64,000 nucleotides of DNA from NCBI GenBank assembly GCA_965279595.1, contig OZ257246.1:434001-498000 (forward strand), written 5' to 3'. Below are positions 9,641 to 19,551 of this stretch, piece by piece. The position numbers were made by a program, and so were the translations under genes. Within the stretch, counting starts at the first letter, position 1. Every line of letters starts with the position of its first letter. The DNA comes from CAIKLP01 sp965279595. GTDB taxonomy: Bacteria > Bacteroidota > Bacteroidia > Sphingobacteriales > Sphingobacteriaceae. A model generated the notes under the pieces. That model had not been told where the DNA came from. It was given only the letters and a program-made list of their open reading frames with translations, and ran no database searches.

Positions 9641-10147
9641 ATGAATAATCAACTTAACATTTTAGTCAACAAAGCAAAGGTCTCTACTTTTTGGTTATGG
9701 ATATTCAATATAGTTTTACATAGAGTAATCCCCTTTAATGCACCGCATAAAATAAAAGTAACCTCTATTACTAATAATTCTATTACTACCTTTTTGCCTT
9801 TGATTCGTAAAAACCAAAACCATTTAAAAGGGATGCACGCTTGTGCCCTAGGCACTGTCTGTGAATACAGTTGTGGCTTATTGCTTATCAGCCGATTGGA
9901 TCCTAGTAAATATAGACTGATTATGAAAACGCTTCATATGGATTACCATCAACAAGCAAAAACGGCTGTTCAGGTGAGATATGAATTATCAGAAGAATTG
10001 ATTAATAAATTCAAAAGCCAGTTAACTGAGTCGCCTACATTACTAGAAAAATTCGAATTAACTGCAACCAACATATCTGGAGAAATAGTTTGCACAGCTA
10101 CAATGGAATGGCAATTAAAGCGCTGGGATAAAATTCACAAAAATTAA
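9641..10147 (+). CDS. DUF4442-like hotdog-fold protein (possible acyl-CoA thioesterase)
   Basis: About 168 residues with the look of the DUF4442/PaaI hotdog families: an N-terminal amphipathic helix (TFWLWIFNIVLHRVIPFNAPHK split over the start), then LKGMHACALGTVCEYSCGLL, which resembles the central hotdog helix, and alternating beta strands to the end. A TTG four codons upstream (9629) would overlap the flavoprotein stop; the ATG at 9641 is preferred. It is probably co-transcribed with the flavoprotein gene. Thioesterase activity is an inference from fold and position. Its stop shares the bases TTAA with the stop of the convergent M61 peptidase. Confidence 0.7.
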   Translation: MNNQLNILVNKAKVSTFWLWIFNIVLHRVIPFNAPHKIKVTSITNNSITTFLPLIRKNQNHLKGMHACALGTVCEYSCGLLLISRLDPSKYRLIMKTLHMDYHQQAKTAVQVRYELSEELINKFKSQLTESPTLLEKFELTATNISGEIVCTATMEWQLKRWDKIHKN

Positions 10148-11925
10148 TATAACCAACCTTTATAAATTGCTTCTTGTTCTGCAGTAGGTTTTTCCACCTT
10201 TTCCAATTTGTATTTGACTTGATTGCTTTTTTCTAACTTTACAGAAAGTGTTTTAATCATCCCATCTCTATTTACTAAAACATTAATTACATCAGCAACT
10301 TTTTTATTTGCTAATGCTTTGCTAATGTCATCCGTTCTGAAATTATCGATGGCAAGAATTTCATCATTCACATTTATTCCTCCTTTGTAAGCGGAAGATG
10401 AATAAGCAACAGCAGTTACAACCACTTTGCCATTTGTGTTTGTACTAGTAACTCCAAAATATACATCTGTTTTGCTTGCATTTAAATCAGTAAGCTTTAT
10501 ACCTGCTACTTTAAATACTTCTTCAAAATTAATAGGTTTAGTGCCATCTATATATTGTGCATAAAAATCAGTTAAATTAATACCCGTATATTTTTCAGCA
10601 GCTAATTTAAATTCTTCATCAGTATAACCTCTTCCTTTATTTTCATAATATTCGGTATACAGATGTTTCATTAAATTATCTAAATTTTCTTTGCCCGCAG
10701 AATGCTGAAGAATTAATAAATTCAACATATTTGCTACCACACTTCCTTTATCATAATAAGAAACTTGAGAGTTATTTGAGTTTTCATTTCTTCTATAGTA
10801 CTTAATCCAAGCATCATAACTTGATTCACTCAATGATTGTACTTTTGCACCTTGCAAATTTGTAAGTGCTGAAATTTCATTTGCTATTACTTCTAAATAT
10901 TTTTCATGAGTATGGAAACCTGACCTTCTTATCATCCAATTATCATAAAATGCAGTAAACCCTTCTGCCACCCATAACATTCGCGTATAATTTTCATTGT
11001 CATAATCAAAAGGACCAAGTGCAACAGGACGAAGTCTTTTCACATTCCATAAATGAAAATATTCATGTGCGATTAAACTTAGAAATGAATTATAGGTTGA
11101 TTCAGTTGAATAGGCGTTGCGTTGAACTTGAACGGTTGTAGAATTCAAATGTTCCAATCCGCCACCACCACTATTAACATTATGTACAATAAACACATAA
11201 CTTTTACAAGGATGTTTAGCAAATATTTTTGTTTCTTCTTCTACTATTTTTGAAAAATCCTTTTTTATTTTTTCTTTATCATAATTTCCAACACCTACCA
11301 TTGCAACCTGATGCTCAACCCCAGCAGCATTAAACTCAATAATTTCTTGATTTCCAATTTCAATTGGCGAATCTCCTAAAATATCATAATTCTCAGCAAA
11401 TAAATGAAATACATTTCCTGATTTAATTGGCAAGCTGCATGAAATTTTAGACCAGTTATTATTTGGTTTTATTTTGATTTCAGACGAAGCATTTTTAAAG
11501 CCATCAACATACATAAAAATAGAAGTGCCGTTTAAATAAGCATGTGAATCATCTACAAAACTTGTACGCACTGTTAACTCAAAAGCATACACCCTATATT
11601 TAACAATGATTGTGCTTGCTTTATTTGTTTTTATTGTCCAAGTATTTTTGTTTGTTTTTGAAAAATTCAATAATGTATTATTCTCTGTGCGAGCAGAAAA
11701 CCCTTCTACATTTCTGGCAAACTCACGCACTAAATAAGAGCCGGGAGCCCAAACAGGCATTTTCACATCTAACTCTTCTTTGCTATTTTTCGAAATAGTC
11801 ATTTCGACATCAACATAATGTCCTTGAGATTCTTCAAAAGATAAATTATAATCAACCTTAAGTGATGCAGCATTGGCGATAGCACTCATAACAATAGCAG
11901 TAAATAGTAAAATTGGCTTCTTCAT
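10144..11925 (-). CDS. M61-family metallopeptidase with C-terminal PDZ domain (glycyl aminopeptidase-like)
   Basis: A 593-residue secreted or periplasmic zinc peptidase. A signal peptide covers residues 1-19 (MKKPILLFTAIVMSAIANA). An N-terminal beta domain precedes GGLEHLNS (255-262) and the zinc motif HEYFH at 287-291, followed by LWNVKRLRP; LWVAEGFTAFYDN carries the third zinc ligand. A PDZ domain with the GGINVNDEILAID signature is near the C-terminus. The order matches glycyl aminopeptidases of family M61. The gene ends convergently on the hotdog gene with a 4-base overlap. Confidence 0.92.
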   Translation of the reverse strand: MKKPILLFTAIVMSAIANAASLKVDYNLSFEESQGHYVDVEMTISKNSKEELDVKMPVWAPGSYLVREFARNVEGFSARTENNTLLNFSKTNKNTWTIKTNKASTIIVKYRVYAFELTVRTSFVDDSHAYLNGTSIFMYVDGFKNASSEIKIKPNNNWSKISCSLPIKSGNVFHLFAENYDILGDSPIEIGNQEIIEFNAAGVEHQVAMVGVGNYDKEKIKKDFSKIVEEETKIFAKHPCKSYVFIVHNVNSGGGGLEHLNSTTVQVQRNAYSTESTYNSFLSLIAHEYFHLWNVKRLRPVALGPFDYDNENYTRMLWVAEGFTAFYDNWMIRRSGFHTHEKYLEVIANEISALTNLQGAKVQSLSESSYDAWIKYYRRNENSNNSQVSYYDKGSVVANMLNLLILQHSAGKENLDNLMKHLYTEYYENKGRGYTDEEFKLAAEKYTGINLTDFYAQYIDGTKPINFEEVFKVAGIKLTDLNASKTDVYFGVTSTNTNGKVVVTAVAYSSSAYKGGINVNDEILAIDNFRTDDISKALANKKVADVINVLVNRDGMIKTLSVKLEKSNQVKYKLEKVEKPTAEQEAIYKGWLY

Positions 11926-12012
11926 TTCTTGAATTAAATAACAAGTATAATAAAAAAGTGTTTACTTAATTCATTTCATTTAAATATTAATACTATTTAG
12001 ATGCAAATAGAC

Positions 12013-13581
12013 TTATTCTTTTTGAATATTGATTGATGATTGAACCTTGCTAGTATTTAATAATAAGATATAATTACCCTGACTTAGATGTGATAAATTC
12101 AATAGCACTTTCCTTTCTCCTTGTGGAAATTCTCCATCAAACAAAACATGATTAATTCTACCATCAATAGATATTAAACTAAGTTGTTGAAATCCTCCAG
12201 GAGAAAAATAATTCACATATGTTTCAGCACTAAAAGGATTCGGATAATTTGACAATTTTAAATCAATTTTTTTAGCCTCTTCATCAAGTCCTAGACCAGA
12301 TTTAATAATTGGCAAAGTTGGAAATGAGCGTAAAAGAATAGCAGTTAATTGTGAGTCAGAAATGCCTAGCCAATCTTTTAAAAGAGAAGCATAAACAGAT
12401 CTAAAATCATAAACCATAGGCAGACTATCACTTTGTGTGACTGAGGCACTGATAACCGGATTAGCTCCTATAATAGTTGGATTCACTGATGTTCCGAAAA
12501 CAAATAAGGGAGCTGCTGCACCATGATCAGTTCCAAAGCTTGCATTTGATTTTATTCTTCTTCCGAATTCAGAAAATGTCATACCAACTACTCGGTCTTG
12601 TATTCCTAAAAGTTTGATGTCATCTTGAAAAGCATTTATTGCTGTCGACAATTGTCCCAATAAATTAGCATGAGTTCCTTTATCAGTAGTACCTGATGAA
12701 TCTATTTGTTCATCATGTGTATCGAAGCCACCCATGCTAACCATATAAATTTTTGTTTGCAAACCACCAGCAATTAGTTGTGCTACAATTTTCAATTGAT
12801 CTGCTAAAGAATTAGTACCTGCTGTAGGATACAAAGTAGAAATATTTGTAGCACTTGTTGCAGCAGCAGTTATCACATTTGCATACAATTGTGTTTGAGA
12901 AGTAACTTGTCTAATAAATGTTAATTCATGTCCTGCCGGAGTATTTGGAGCTACATCAACTCCACCTGAAATTAATTGATAAAAAGAAGTAGGATTGGTA
13001 ATAGCCATACCCATACTGCTGGTAGGTCCTAATAGTGCTAAACTTAAACTTGAACCTATTTGCAATGCCGGAGGGTCGGGGCTTTGGGTATTTGGATAAC
13101 CAGTTGGAAAATTAGGATATTGAGTATCTAAATATCTTCCGAGCCATCCGGATGTTAATGTTTGATTTGAATCTGATGCAGTAAGCCAAATATCAGTCGA
13201 TCTAAAATGAGAAAAATTTGGACTATCATATCCAACATTTTGTACAACATTTAATTTCCCATTTATAAAAAGTTGTTGCATTTCAACCATTGATGGATGC
13301 AACCCAGTTTCAGGAACTAATGGAAGCACTTTGGTTTCATCAATTAAAATATTGCTTCTTGCTGCACTTAAGTTAGTGTATTGATCTAATGGTATTACAG
13401 TATTTAATCCATCATTTCCACCATTCAATTGAATGATTACAAGCACTCGGTCATTTGCACTTGAGCTTGCTATTAAATTCAATAAAGAAGAATTTGCTAA
13501 TGAGCGAATTGATATTCCATTAAGCGCTAGAATACCTGCCGATACTGGTATTGAGCCTTTTAAAAACTTGCGACGATCCAT
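12013..13581 (-). CDS. DUF1501 secreted protein with Tat-like signal and T9SS type A sorting domain
   Basis: A 522-residue DUF1501 (sulfatase-like fold) protein. The N-terminus has the twin-arginine signature DRRKFLKG followed by a hydrophobic stretch (about 12-30). The middle carries DUF1501 features: VIIQLNGGNDGLNTV, NFSHFRSTDIW, GFDTHDEQ and GMTFSEFGRR, then TDHGAAAP. The last 80 or so residues begin LSNYPNPFSAETY and match a T9SS C-terminal sorting domain, ending GNYILLLNTSKVQS. It follows the DUF1800 gene with a 10-base gap; such pairs are common in Bacteroidota and other phyla, with unknown function. Surface delivery via Tat then T9SS is inferred. Confidence 0.88.
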   Translation of the reverse strand: MDRRKFLKGSIPVSAGILALNGISIRSLANSSLLNLIASSSANDRVLVIIQLNGGNDGLNTVIPLDQYTNLSAARSNILIDETKVLPLVPETGLHPSMVEMQQLFINGKLNVVQNVGYDSPNFSHFRSTDIWLTASDSNQTLTSGWLGRYLDTQYPNFPTGYPNTQSPDPPALQIGSSLSLALLGPTSSMGMAITNPTSFYQLISGGVDVAPNTPAGHELTFIRQVTSQTQLYANVITAAATSATNISTLYPTAGTNSLADQLKIVAQLIAGGLQTKIYMVSMGGFDTHDEQIDSSGTTDKGTHANLLGQLSTAINAFQDDIKLLGIQDRVVGMTFSEFGRRIKSNASFGTDHGAAAPLFVFGTSVNPTIIGANPVISASVTQSDSLPMVYDFRSVYASLLKDWLGISDSQLTAILLRSFPTLPIIKSGLGLDEEAKKIDLKLSNYPNPFSAETYVNYFSPGGFQQLSLISIDGRINHVLFDGEFPQGERKVLLNLSHLSQGNYILLLNTSKVQSSINIQKE

Positions 13582-13591
13582 ATCTTTTAAA

Positions 13592-15271
13592 TTAAGAAAG
13601 GTGATATTCTGCCATTGCCATCATAAATTTCAGCAATGATTTTAAACGTGCACTTACTATGTCGATATTTGCTTGTGTTGGGTTTGCTATATAATTGTTC
13701 CATTCAATTGCCCATTCATATGCTGGCAAACCTGGTATTAAAATTTCTTGCAAGTCAAGTTTTTGATTTTCAGTAATTGGAATTGGAAAAAGTATTTGAG
13801 CAAATTCATTAATCAAAATAGTTGAATCACTTGGGTCTGAAACTAAGTTTGCAAATGCAATAACGTCCACAATGATTGTTTTTCCATTCTTCTTAAATCC
13901 AACATCAATCATAGTATCAGAAAACTGTGTTCGTTTTGCTATTGTATCAGAGTTGATCCAGTTTTCATAAAACTGAGGCTCTTGGTAATATGCAGGCCAG
14001 CCTGCAACGTTAGGTGGATCGCCTATATCCATTTGACAATTTTTCAATTGCGTACCAATTATTTGCCACAATAAATATTGTGTTGTTAAATTAGTTGCAT
14101 CAGGAAACAAAACAGCAAATTGTTTGCATAGACCAACCATGTGCTCTGTTGGATTTTTAATCATGCATCCAACACTTGCTACATCAAAAAAGTGTTCACT
14201 TTTCAATAATACTTTCAAAGGAACGGACAAATCAAAGTCTGAATTTCTTAACAATGTTGCCATTGGTTGAATTATGTTCGTTTCCGTGTTTGCATCAATT
14301 ACATAGTAAACAAAATATCTATACAACTTTCGACAAATAAACAATGCTGTTTGATCTTGAGAAAAAATTAAATTAACCACATCTTTATACTCTTGATCAC
14401 CATTACCAGCTATTACTGCATTGGCATATGCTGAAGAAAATTGTTTGCTAGAATTATCATGGCGGTTGCTTGTAAAATAAGCACTCAAAGTTTGTCTATC
14501 AACTCTCCAACCTGTCAATGCTTTTGCTGCAATTTGAACATCCACTTCAGTATAATAAGTATAATTCCCTTGTGAAATTTCAGGGCCTTTTCCTATTGTA
14601 AATAATTCTTGCAGTTCACGAGCGTAATTTTCATTTGGGCTACTTGCAGTATTCGTAGTTCCATTTAGGTAAATTAACATTGCTGGATCAACAGTAATTC
14701 TTTTTGCAAGTTCTTTAAAATTACCAGTTGCAAACGATCTTAATAAATCTATGTACAGATAGGAAAGTCGCGCATCATTTACATCCTTGGTTCCAGTTAC
14801 AAAATGATTATGTAACATCAACAACATTCGTTCACGTATAGATATCGAAGGCTTTAACAATTCGCCTATCCACCATGCTTTTAAAGATTGTGTACGTGAG
14901 GAATTAAACAATGGGTCGAATGTTGCATTAATCCAAGTGGAACCAACTGGCACGGCAGTATCAGTTGCATTTACATTTAATGGAGGTGCCGGGTTACTTG
15001 AAATTGCAAAAAGTTGGTTGATGGTATTATCCAAACCTTGGGCTAATGACCAGTTTATGTCCATTTTTGTTGGCCCAATTAAAGTACGCCTTAATAAATG
15101 GGCTGCTACGTCAAAATTCCAGGAACCCGTATATGGATTTAAGTTTGTTTTGCTTGGATTGAAAACTGGAATTCGCTTATTAGCGTATTGAAGTCCAGTA
15201 TTTTTTATTGATGAACCTTCATTATCTACAAGGGTTTCAGCAACATTAGTTATAAATGATCTTCTATCCAT
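13592..15271 (-). CDS. DUF1800 domain protein, partner of the DUF1501 protein
   Basis: A 559-residue protein with the DUF1800 landmarks: AAHLLRRTLIGPT near the start, LLMLHNHFVTG, NENYARELQELFTIG, AAKALTGWRVD and DPPNVAGWPAY. It opens MDRRSFITN, like the Tat-type start of its partner, but no hydrophobic core follows, so export is unclear. It is upstream of and co-transcribed with the DUF1501 gene. A weak promoter candidate on the minus strand has TTTG (15350-15347), 19 bases, then TATCTAGA (15327-15320), which only partly fits the -7 box. Function is unknown. Confidence 0.88.
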   Translation of the reverse strand: MDRRSFITNVAETLVDNEGSSIKNTGLQYANKRIPVFNPSKTNLNPYTGSWNFDVAAHLLRRTLIGPTKMDINWSLAQGLDNTINQLFAISSNPAPPLNVNATDTAVPVGSTWINATFDPLFNSSRTQSLKAWWIGELLKPSISIRERMLLMLHNHFVTGTKDVNDARLSYLYIDLLRSFATGNFKELAKRITVDPAMLIYLNGTTNTASSPNENYARELQELFTIGKGPEISQGNYTYYTEVDVQIAAKALTGWRVDRQTLSAYFTSNRHDNSSKQFSSAYANAVIAGNGDQEYKDVVNLIFSQDQTALFICRKLYRYFVYYVIDANTETNIIQPMATLLRNSDFDLSVPLKVLLKSEHFFDVASVGCMIKNPTEHMVGLCKQFAVLFPDATNLTTQYLLWQIIGTQLKNCQMDIGDPPNVAGWPAYYQEPQFYENWINSDTIAKRTQFSDTMIDVGFKKNGKTIIVDVIAFANLVSDPSDSTILINEFAQILFPIPITENQKLDLQEILIPGLPAYEWAIEWNNYIANPTQANIDIVSARLKSLLKFMMAMAEYHLS

Positions 15272-15369
15272 TTTGCTTTTTCTTGAATTGATAGACTAAT
15301 TAAATCTAAAATGGTTTATTCTAGATAGGTTAAATAAACAATTTCACAAACCATGCCAGTCTTTTTATG

Positions 15370-15400
15370 TTTAGGTAAATAGTTAAGAATACTATCTTTG
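15370..15400 (+). promoter_or_regulatory. Bacteroidota-type promoter for the RND efflux operon
   Basis: TATCTTTG at 15393-15400 is an exact TAnnTTTG -7 box. TTTA (15370-15373), one base off TTTG, is 19 bases upstream. The predicted start lies about 10 bases before the ATG of the adaptor gene, so the leader is very short. Confidence 0.6.
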
Positions 15401-15417
15401 CTCTGTTAAATTATCTT

Positions 15418-16467
15418 ATGAAAAGAATACATCTCCTTTATTTATTAATTACAGCCGTGGCACTTTATTTTATTGGTAATGCCATTTTTAAACCGAATAA
15501 ACAGGGTTCTGAAAAAAAAACTATGCCTATTGCTGCATCAAGTATCTTTTATAAAGTTATCGATGATACAACAATCAATTCCAGTATTAGTATAAATGGC
15601 ACCATCCAAGCTGATGAAGCAATAGATATTAAATCAGAAATTCAAGGAAAAATTATCAGAATCGGATTTAAAGAAGGTAGTTCGGTAAATGCAGGTGCAT
15701 TACTTATTAAAATTAATGATGAAGAATTAAAAGCTCAATATGAAAGTTTAAAAACAAAATTAAAGCAAGCGAAAGCTCAAGAATATCGTCAAAGAATATT
15801 ATTACAGAAAGAAGCAATAAGTCAAGAAGAATATGAATCGGTTGCAACTACTTACGAAAGTTTAAAAGCTGATGCTTCATTAATAAAAGCTCAGCTATCT
15901 AAAACAGAAATTAAAGCACCATTTAGTGGAAAGATTGGATTGAGATTTGTTTCAGAGGGAGATTATGTAAATACTACTACTCAAATTGCCAAATTGATAA
16001 AAGATGATATCATCAAGATTACTTTTTCAATCCCTGAAAAATATGCAGGCATGCTTCAAAAAAAACCAACCATACAATTTACAGTTGGCGGGATTGATAG
16101 TTTATTTAAGGCAGATGTTTATGCAATTGAACCTCAAATTAATGAGAGCACAAGAACATTGTTGGTTAGGGCAAAAGCGAAAAATAACGCTCATTTAGTA
16201 GCAGGTACTTTTGCTGAAGTTGCTTTGAATTTGAAAGAAATAAAAAATGCAATTTTAATTCCAAATGAAGCAGTGATTCCAATATTAAAAGGAAAAAAAG
16301 TATTTATAGTAAAAAATGGATTGGCTCAAGAAGTAATAATTGAAACTGGCATTCGCACTGCTAAAACGATACAGGTTACCAAAGGATTAATGGTAGGAGA
16401 CACCTTGGTGACATCAGGAATCATGTCAATAAAAAATGGTTCCCTATTAAAATTACGTCAACAATAA
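15418..16467 (+). CDS. RND efflux periplasmic adaptor (membrane fusion protein)
   Basis: A 349-residue HlyD/AcrA-family adaptor that links an inner-membrane pump to an outer-membrane channel. One N-terminal membrane helix (about 5-24) serves as anchor; no lipobox is seen. The split biotinyl-lipoyl domain is visible as SEIQGKIIRIGFKEGSSV and IKAPFSGKIGLRFVSEGDYV, flanking a coiled hairpin rich in Lys, Glu and Gln. Beta-barrel and membrane-proximal segments follow. It is first of a three-gene operon with the pump 18 bases downstream. The transported compound cannot be told from the sequence. Confidence 0.93.
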   Translation: MKRIHLLYLLITAVALYFIGNAIFKPNKQGSEKKTMPIAASSIFYKVIDDTTINSSISINGTIQADEAIDIKSEIQGKIIRIGFKEGSSVNAGALLIKINDEELKAQYESLKTKLKQAKAQEYRQRILLQKEAISQEEYESVATTYESLKADASLIKAQLSKTEIKAPFSGKIGLRFVSEGDYVNTTTQIAKLIKDDIIKITFSIPEKYAGMLQKKPTIQFTVGGIDSLFKADVYAIEPQINESTRTLLVRAKAKNNAHLVAGTFAEVALNLKEIKNAILIPNEAVIPILKGKKVFIVKNGLAQEVIIETGIRTAKTIQVTKGLMVGDTLVTSGIMSIKNGSLLKLRQQ

Positions 16468-16485
16468 ATTTCTAAAAATACTTTC

Positions 16486-19400
16486 ATGAATTTATCAACT
16501 ACCAGTATAAAAAAACCTGTTCTAACTATTGTTATGAATTTGGTAATTTTATTATTTGGAATAATCGCATTTAAATTATTAGGCGTTAGAGAATTTCCAT
16601 CTATTGACCCACCTGTTGTCTCAGTAAGAACAAACTATCCAGGAGCAAATGCCGACATTATTGAATCACAAATTACAGAGCCATTAGAAAAAATCATCAA
16701 TAGTATAGATGGAATAAAAAATGTTTCATCAGCAAGTAATCAAGGATCGAGTGTAATTACTGTAGAATTTAATTTAGACAGAAATATTGATGAAGCTGCA
16801 AATGATGTAAGAGATAAAGTTTCACAAGCAGTAAGGTCATTGCCTAAGGATATTGATGGTTTACCGATAGTTTCCAAAGCAGATGCGAACTCAGATGCTA
16901 TAGTTGCAATGACTATACAAAGTGATTCACGTACTCAATTAGAAGTAAGTGATTATGCAGAGAATGTAATCTCGCAAAAACTTCAAACAATACCAGGGGT
17001 AAGTAGTATTCAAATTTGGGGGCAAAAAAAATATGCAATGCGTTTATGGCTTGACCCAGCGAAACTTTCTTCCTATCAATTAACCCCACTTGATGTTAAG
17101 CTTGCGTTAGATAAAGAGAATGTTGATTTACCATCAGGGAAAATTGCTGGGAATACAACTGAACTTACCGTTAATACTTCTGGAAATTTATCAACGGAAG
17201 AAGAATTTAATAATTTAACTATAAAAAATACTGGGGAAATAATTATTCGTTTGAAAGATATTGGCTTTGCAACATTAGGCCCTGAGAATGAAGAAACAAT
17301 TTTAAGAGAGTCGGGTGTGCCAATGATTGGAATGGGATTGGTACCTCAACCAGGTGCAAATTATTTAGATATTGCTAAAGAATTTTATAAGCGATATGCT
17401 CAATTAGAAAAGGAATTACCTAAAGATTACAAATTAAATATTGCATTAGACAATACCATTTTTATACGTCAATCAATTACAGAAGTAGTTGAAACTTTAG
17501 GTCTTTCAATCATTCTTGTTATATTAATTATCTATTTATTTTTCCGCGATTGGAGTATTGCTTTCAGACCATTAATAGATATCCCTGTTTCATTGATAGG
17601 TACTTTTTTCATTATGTACCTTTTCGGATTTTCAATAAATGTATTGACATTGCTTGCAATAGTTTTAGCAACTGGCCTGGTGGTAGATGATGGGATTGTC
17701 GTCACGGAAAATATTTACAAAAAATTAGAAGAGGGCTTAAGTCCAATGGATGCTGCAATTAAAGGTACAAATGAAATATTTGTTGCAGTTATTGCTATCT
17801 CTATAACATTAGCTGCTGTTTTCTTACCAATTATTTTTCTTGAAGGTTTTGTGGGTAGGTTGTTCAGAGAATTTGGAATTGTTATAGCATCTGCCGTTTT
17901 AATTTCAGCATTTGTTTCTTTAACCTTAACACCAATGTTGAACGCAAAATTGATGAAAAAAGGACAGAAGAAAAGTAAATTCTACGTAATGTCTGAACCA
18001 TTTTTTGTTGCAATGGTAGCTTTCTATAAAAATTCTTTAGAGAAATTCTTAAAGAGAAGATGGGTTGCATTAGCAATTATTGGAATAAGTTTTATTATGA
18101 TTTATTTCTTCGGTGGTTTATTACAATCAGAACTTGCACCAATTGATGATCGAAGTGCATTACAAATTCAAGTTACAGCTCCTGAAGGTGCGTCATTTGA
18201 ATACACTGATTTTTTTATTTTAAAACTGACGCAATTATTAAATGATTCTATTCCTGAGAAAAAAATAGGTCTAACAGTTACGTCTCCTGGCTTCCAAGGG
18301 TCGGGTGCTGCCAATACTGGTTTTGTTAGATTAAAATTAAATGAACCTACTGAAAGAAAAAGATCACAAAATGATATTGCAAATTTATTAACCAAGAATA
18401 CCAAATCATTTCCAGAAGCAAAGTCTTTTGTTATACAACAACAGACTATATCATCAGGAGGTAGAAGAGGTGGACTACCTGTACAATATGTTTTACAAGC
18501 ACAGAATTTTGAAAAACTACAAGAGCAGCTGCCTAAATTCTTAGAGAAAGTTTCTCAGAACCCCACTTTCACTATTTATGATGTAGATTTAAAATTCAAC
18601 AAACCAGAGTTGTCAATTTCAATTGATAGAAATAAAGCAAAAAGTTTAGGCGTATCTGTTTTAGATATTGCACAAACTCTTCAGTTAGCTTTAAGTGGAC
18701 AAAGATTTGGATATTTCAATATGAATGGGAAACAATATTCAGTAGTTGGACAGTTTGATAGAGTGAATAGGGATGAACCCTTAGATTTGACATCCATTTT
18801 TGTAAGAAATAATTCTGGTGAACTAATTCAACTAGATAATTTAATTGAAGTCACTGAAAAAAGTAGTCCACCACAATTATATCATTTCAATAGATTTTTA
18901 TCTGCAACAGTTTCAGCAGGATTAGCACCAGGTAAGACCATTGGCGATGGCATTAATGAAATGAATAAAATTGCAAAATCCGAATTAGATGAAAGTTTTA
19001 GTACTTCACTCACAGGATCATCAAGAGATTTTGCAGAAAGTTCATCAAATATTCTATTCGCATTTATACTTTCATTGCTATTAATTTATCTGATTTTATC
19101 AGCTCAATTTGAAAGTTTCATAGACCCATTAATAATTATGCTCACTGTTCCATTAGCATTGGCAGGTGCTGTATTATCCCTTTGGGCATTTGGACAAACA
19201 ATTAATATTTTTAGTCAGATAGGTATCATTATGCTGATAGGATTAGTAACTAAAAATGGAATATTAATTGTTGAATTTGCAAATCAATTAAAAGAAAAGG
19301 GAATGGATGTACAAGAAGCTATTAGAGAAGCATCGGCTGCAAGGTTGCGACCAATTCTGATGACTAGCTTAGCAATTGCATTAGGTGCTTTGCCAATAGC

Positions 19401-19551
19401 ATTGGCATTGGGTGCAGCGTCCAAAAGCAGAATGAGTATGGGGATAGTAATTATTGGAGGAACCTTATTCTCCCTAGTATTAACCCTATATGTTATTCCT
19501 TCTATTTATTCTTATTTGTCAAGAAATAATACACATCAAAATGAAAATTAA
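16486..19551 (+). CDS. RND multidrug efflux transporter permease (HAE1/AcrB type)
   Basis: A 1021-residue proton-driven inner-membrane pump. It has the two-fold RND layout: an N-terminal helix, a large periplasmic loop, six helices, then the same again. ATGLVVDDGIVVTENIY holds the paired acidic residues of helix 4 used for proton relay in AcrB. The porter-domain signature FPSIDPPVVSVRTNYPGA is near the N-terminus and LIGLVTKNGILIVEFAN lies in the second half. These mark the hydrophobe/amphiphile (HAE1) class rather than heavy-metal pumps. Its stop overlaps the start of the TolC-like gene by 11 bases. Confidence 0.96.
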   Translation: MNLSTTSIKKPVLTIVMNLVILLFGIIAFKLLGVREFPSIDPPVVSVRTNYPGANADIIESQITEPLEKIINSIDGIKNVSSASNQGSSVITVEFNLDRNIDEAANDVRDKVSQAVRSLPKDIDGLPIVSKADANSDAIVAMTIQSDSRTQLEVSDYAENVISQKLQTIPGVSSIQIWGQKKYAMRLWLDPAKLSSYQLTPLDVKLALDKENVDLPSGKIAGNTTELTVNTSGNLSTEEEFNNLTIKNTGEIIIRLKDIGFATLGPENEETILRESGVPMIGMGLVPQPGANYLDIAKEFYKRYAQLEKELPKDYKLNIALDNTIFIRQSITEVVETLGLSIILVILIIYLFFRDWSIAFRPLIDIPVSLIGTFFIMYLFGFSINVLTLLAIVLATGLVVDDGIVVTENIYKKLEEGLSPMDAAIKGTNEIFVAVIAISITLAAVFLPIIFLEGFVGRLFREFGIVIASAVLISAFVSLTLTPMLNAKLMKKGQKKSKFYVMSEPFFVAMVAFYKNSLEKFLKRRWVALAIIGISFIMIYFFGGLLQSELAPIDDRSALQIQVTAPEGASFEYTDFFILKLTQLLNDSIPEKKIGLTVTSPGFQGSGAANTGFVRLKLNEPTERKRSQNDIANLLTKNTKSFPEAKSFVIQQQTISSGGRRGGLPVQYVLQAQNFEKLQEQLPKFLEKVSQNPTFTIYDVDLKFNKPELSISIDRNKAKSLGVSVLDIAQTLQLALSGQRFGYFNMNGKQYSVVGQFDRVNRDEPLDLTSIFVRNNSGELIQLDNLIEVTEKSSPPQLYHFNRFLSATVSAGLAPGKTIGDGINEMNKIAKSELDESFSTSLTGSSRDFAESSSNILFAFILSLLLIYLILSAQFESFIDPLIIMLTVPLALAGAVLSLWAFGQTINIFSQIGIIMLIGLVTKNGILIVEFANQLKEKGMDVQEAIREASAARLRPILMTSLAIALGALPIALALGAASKSRMSMGIVIIGGTLFSLVLTLYVIPSIYSYLSRNNTHQNEN

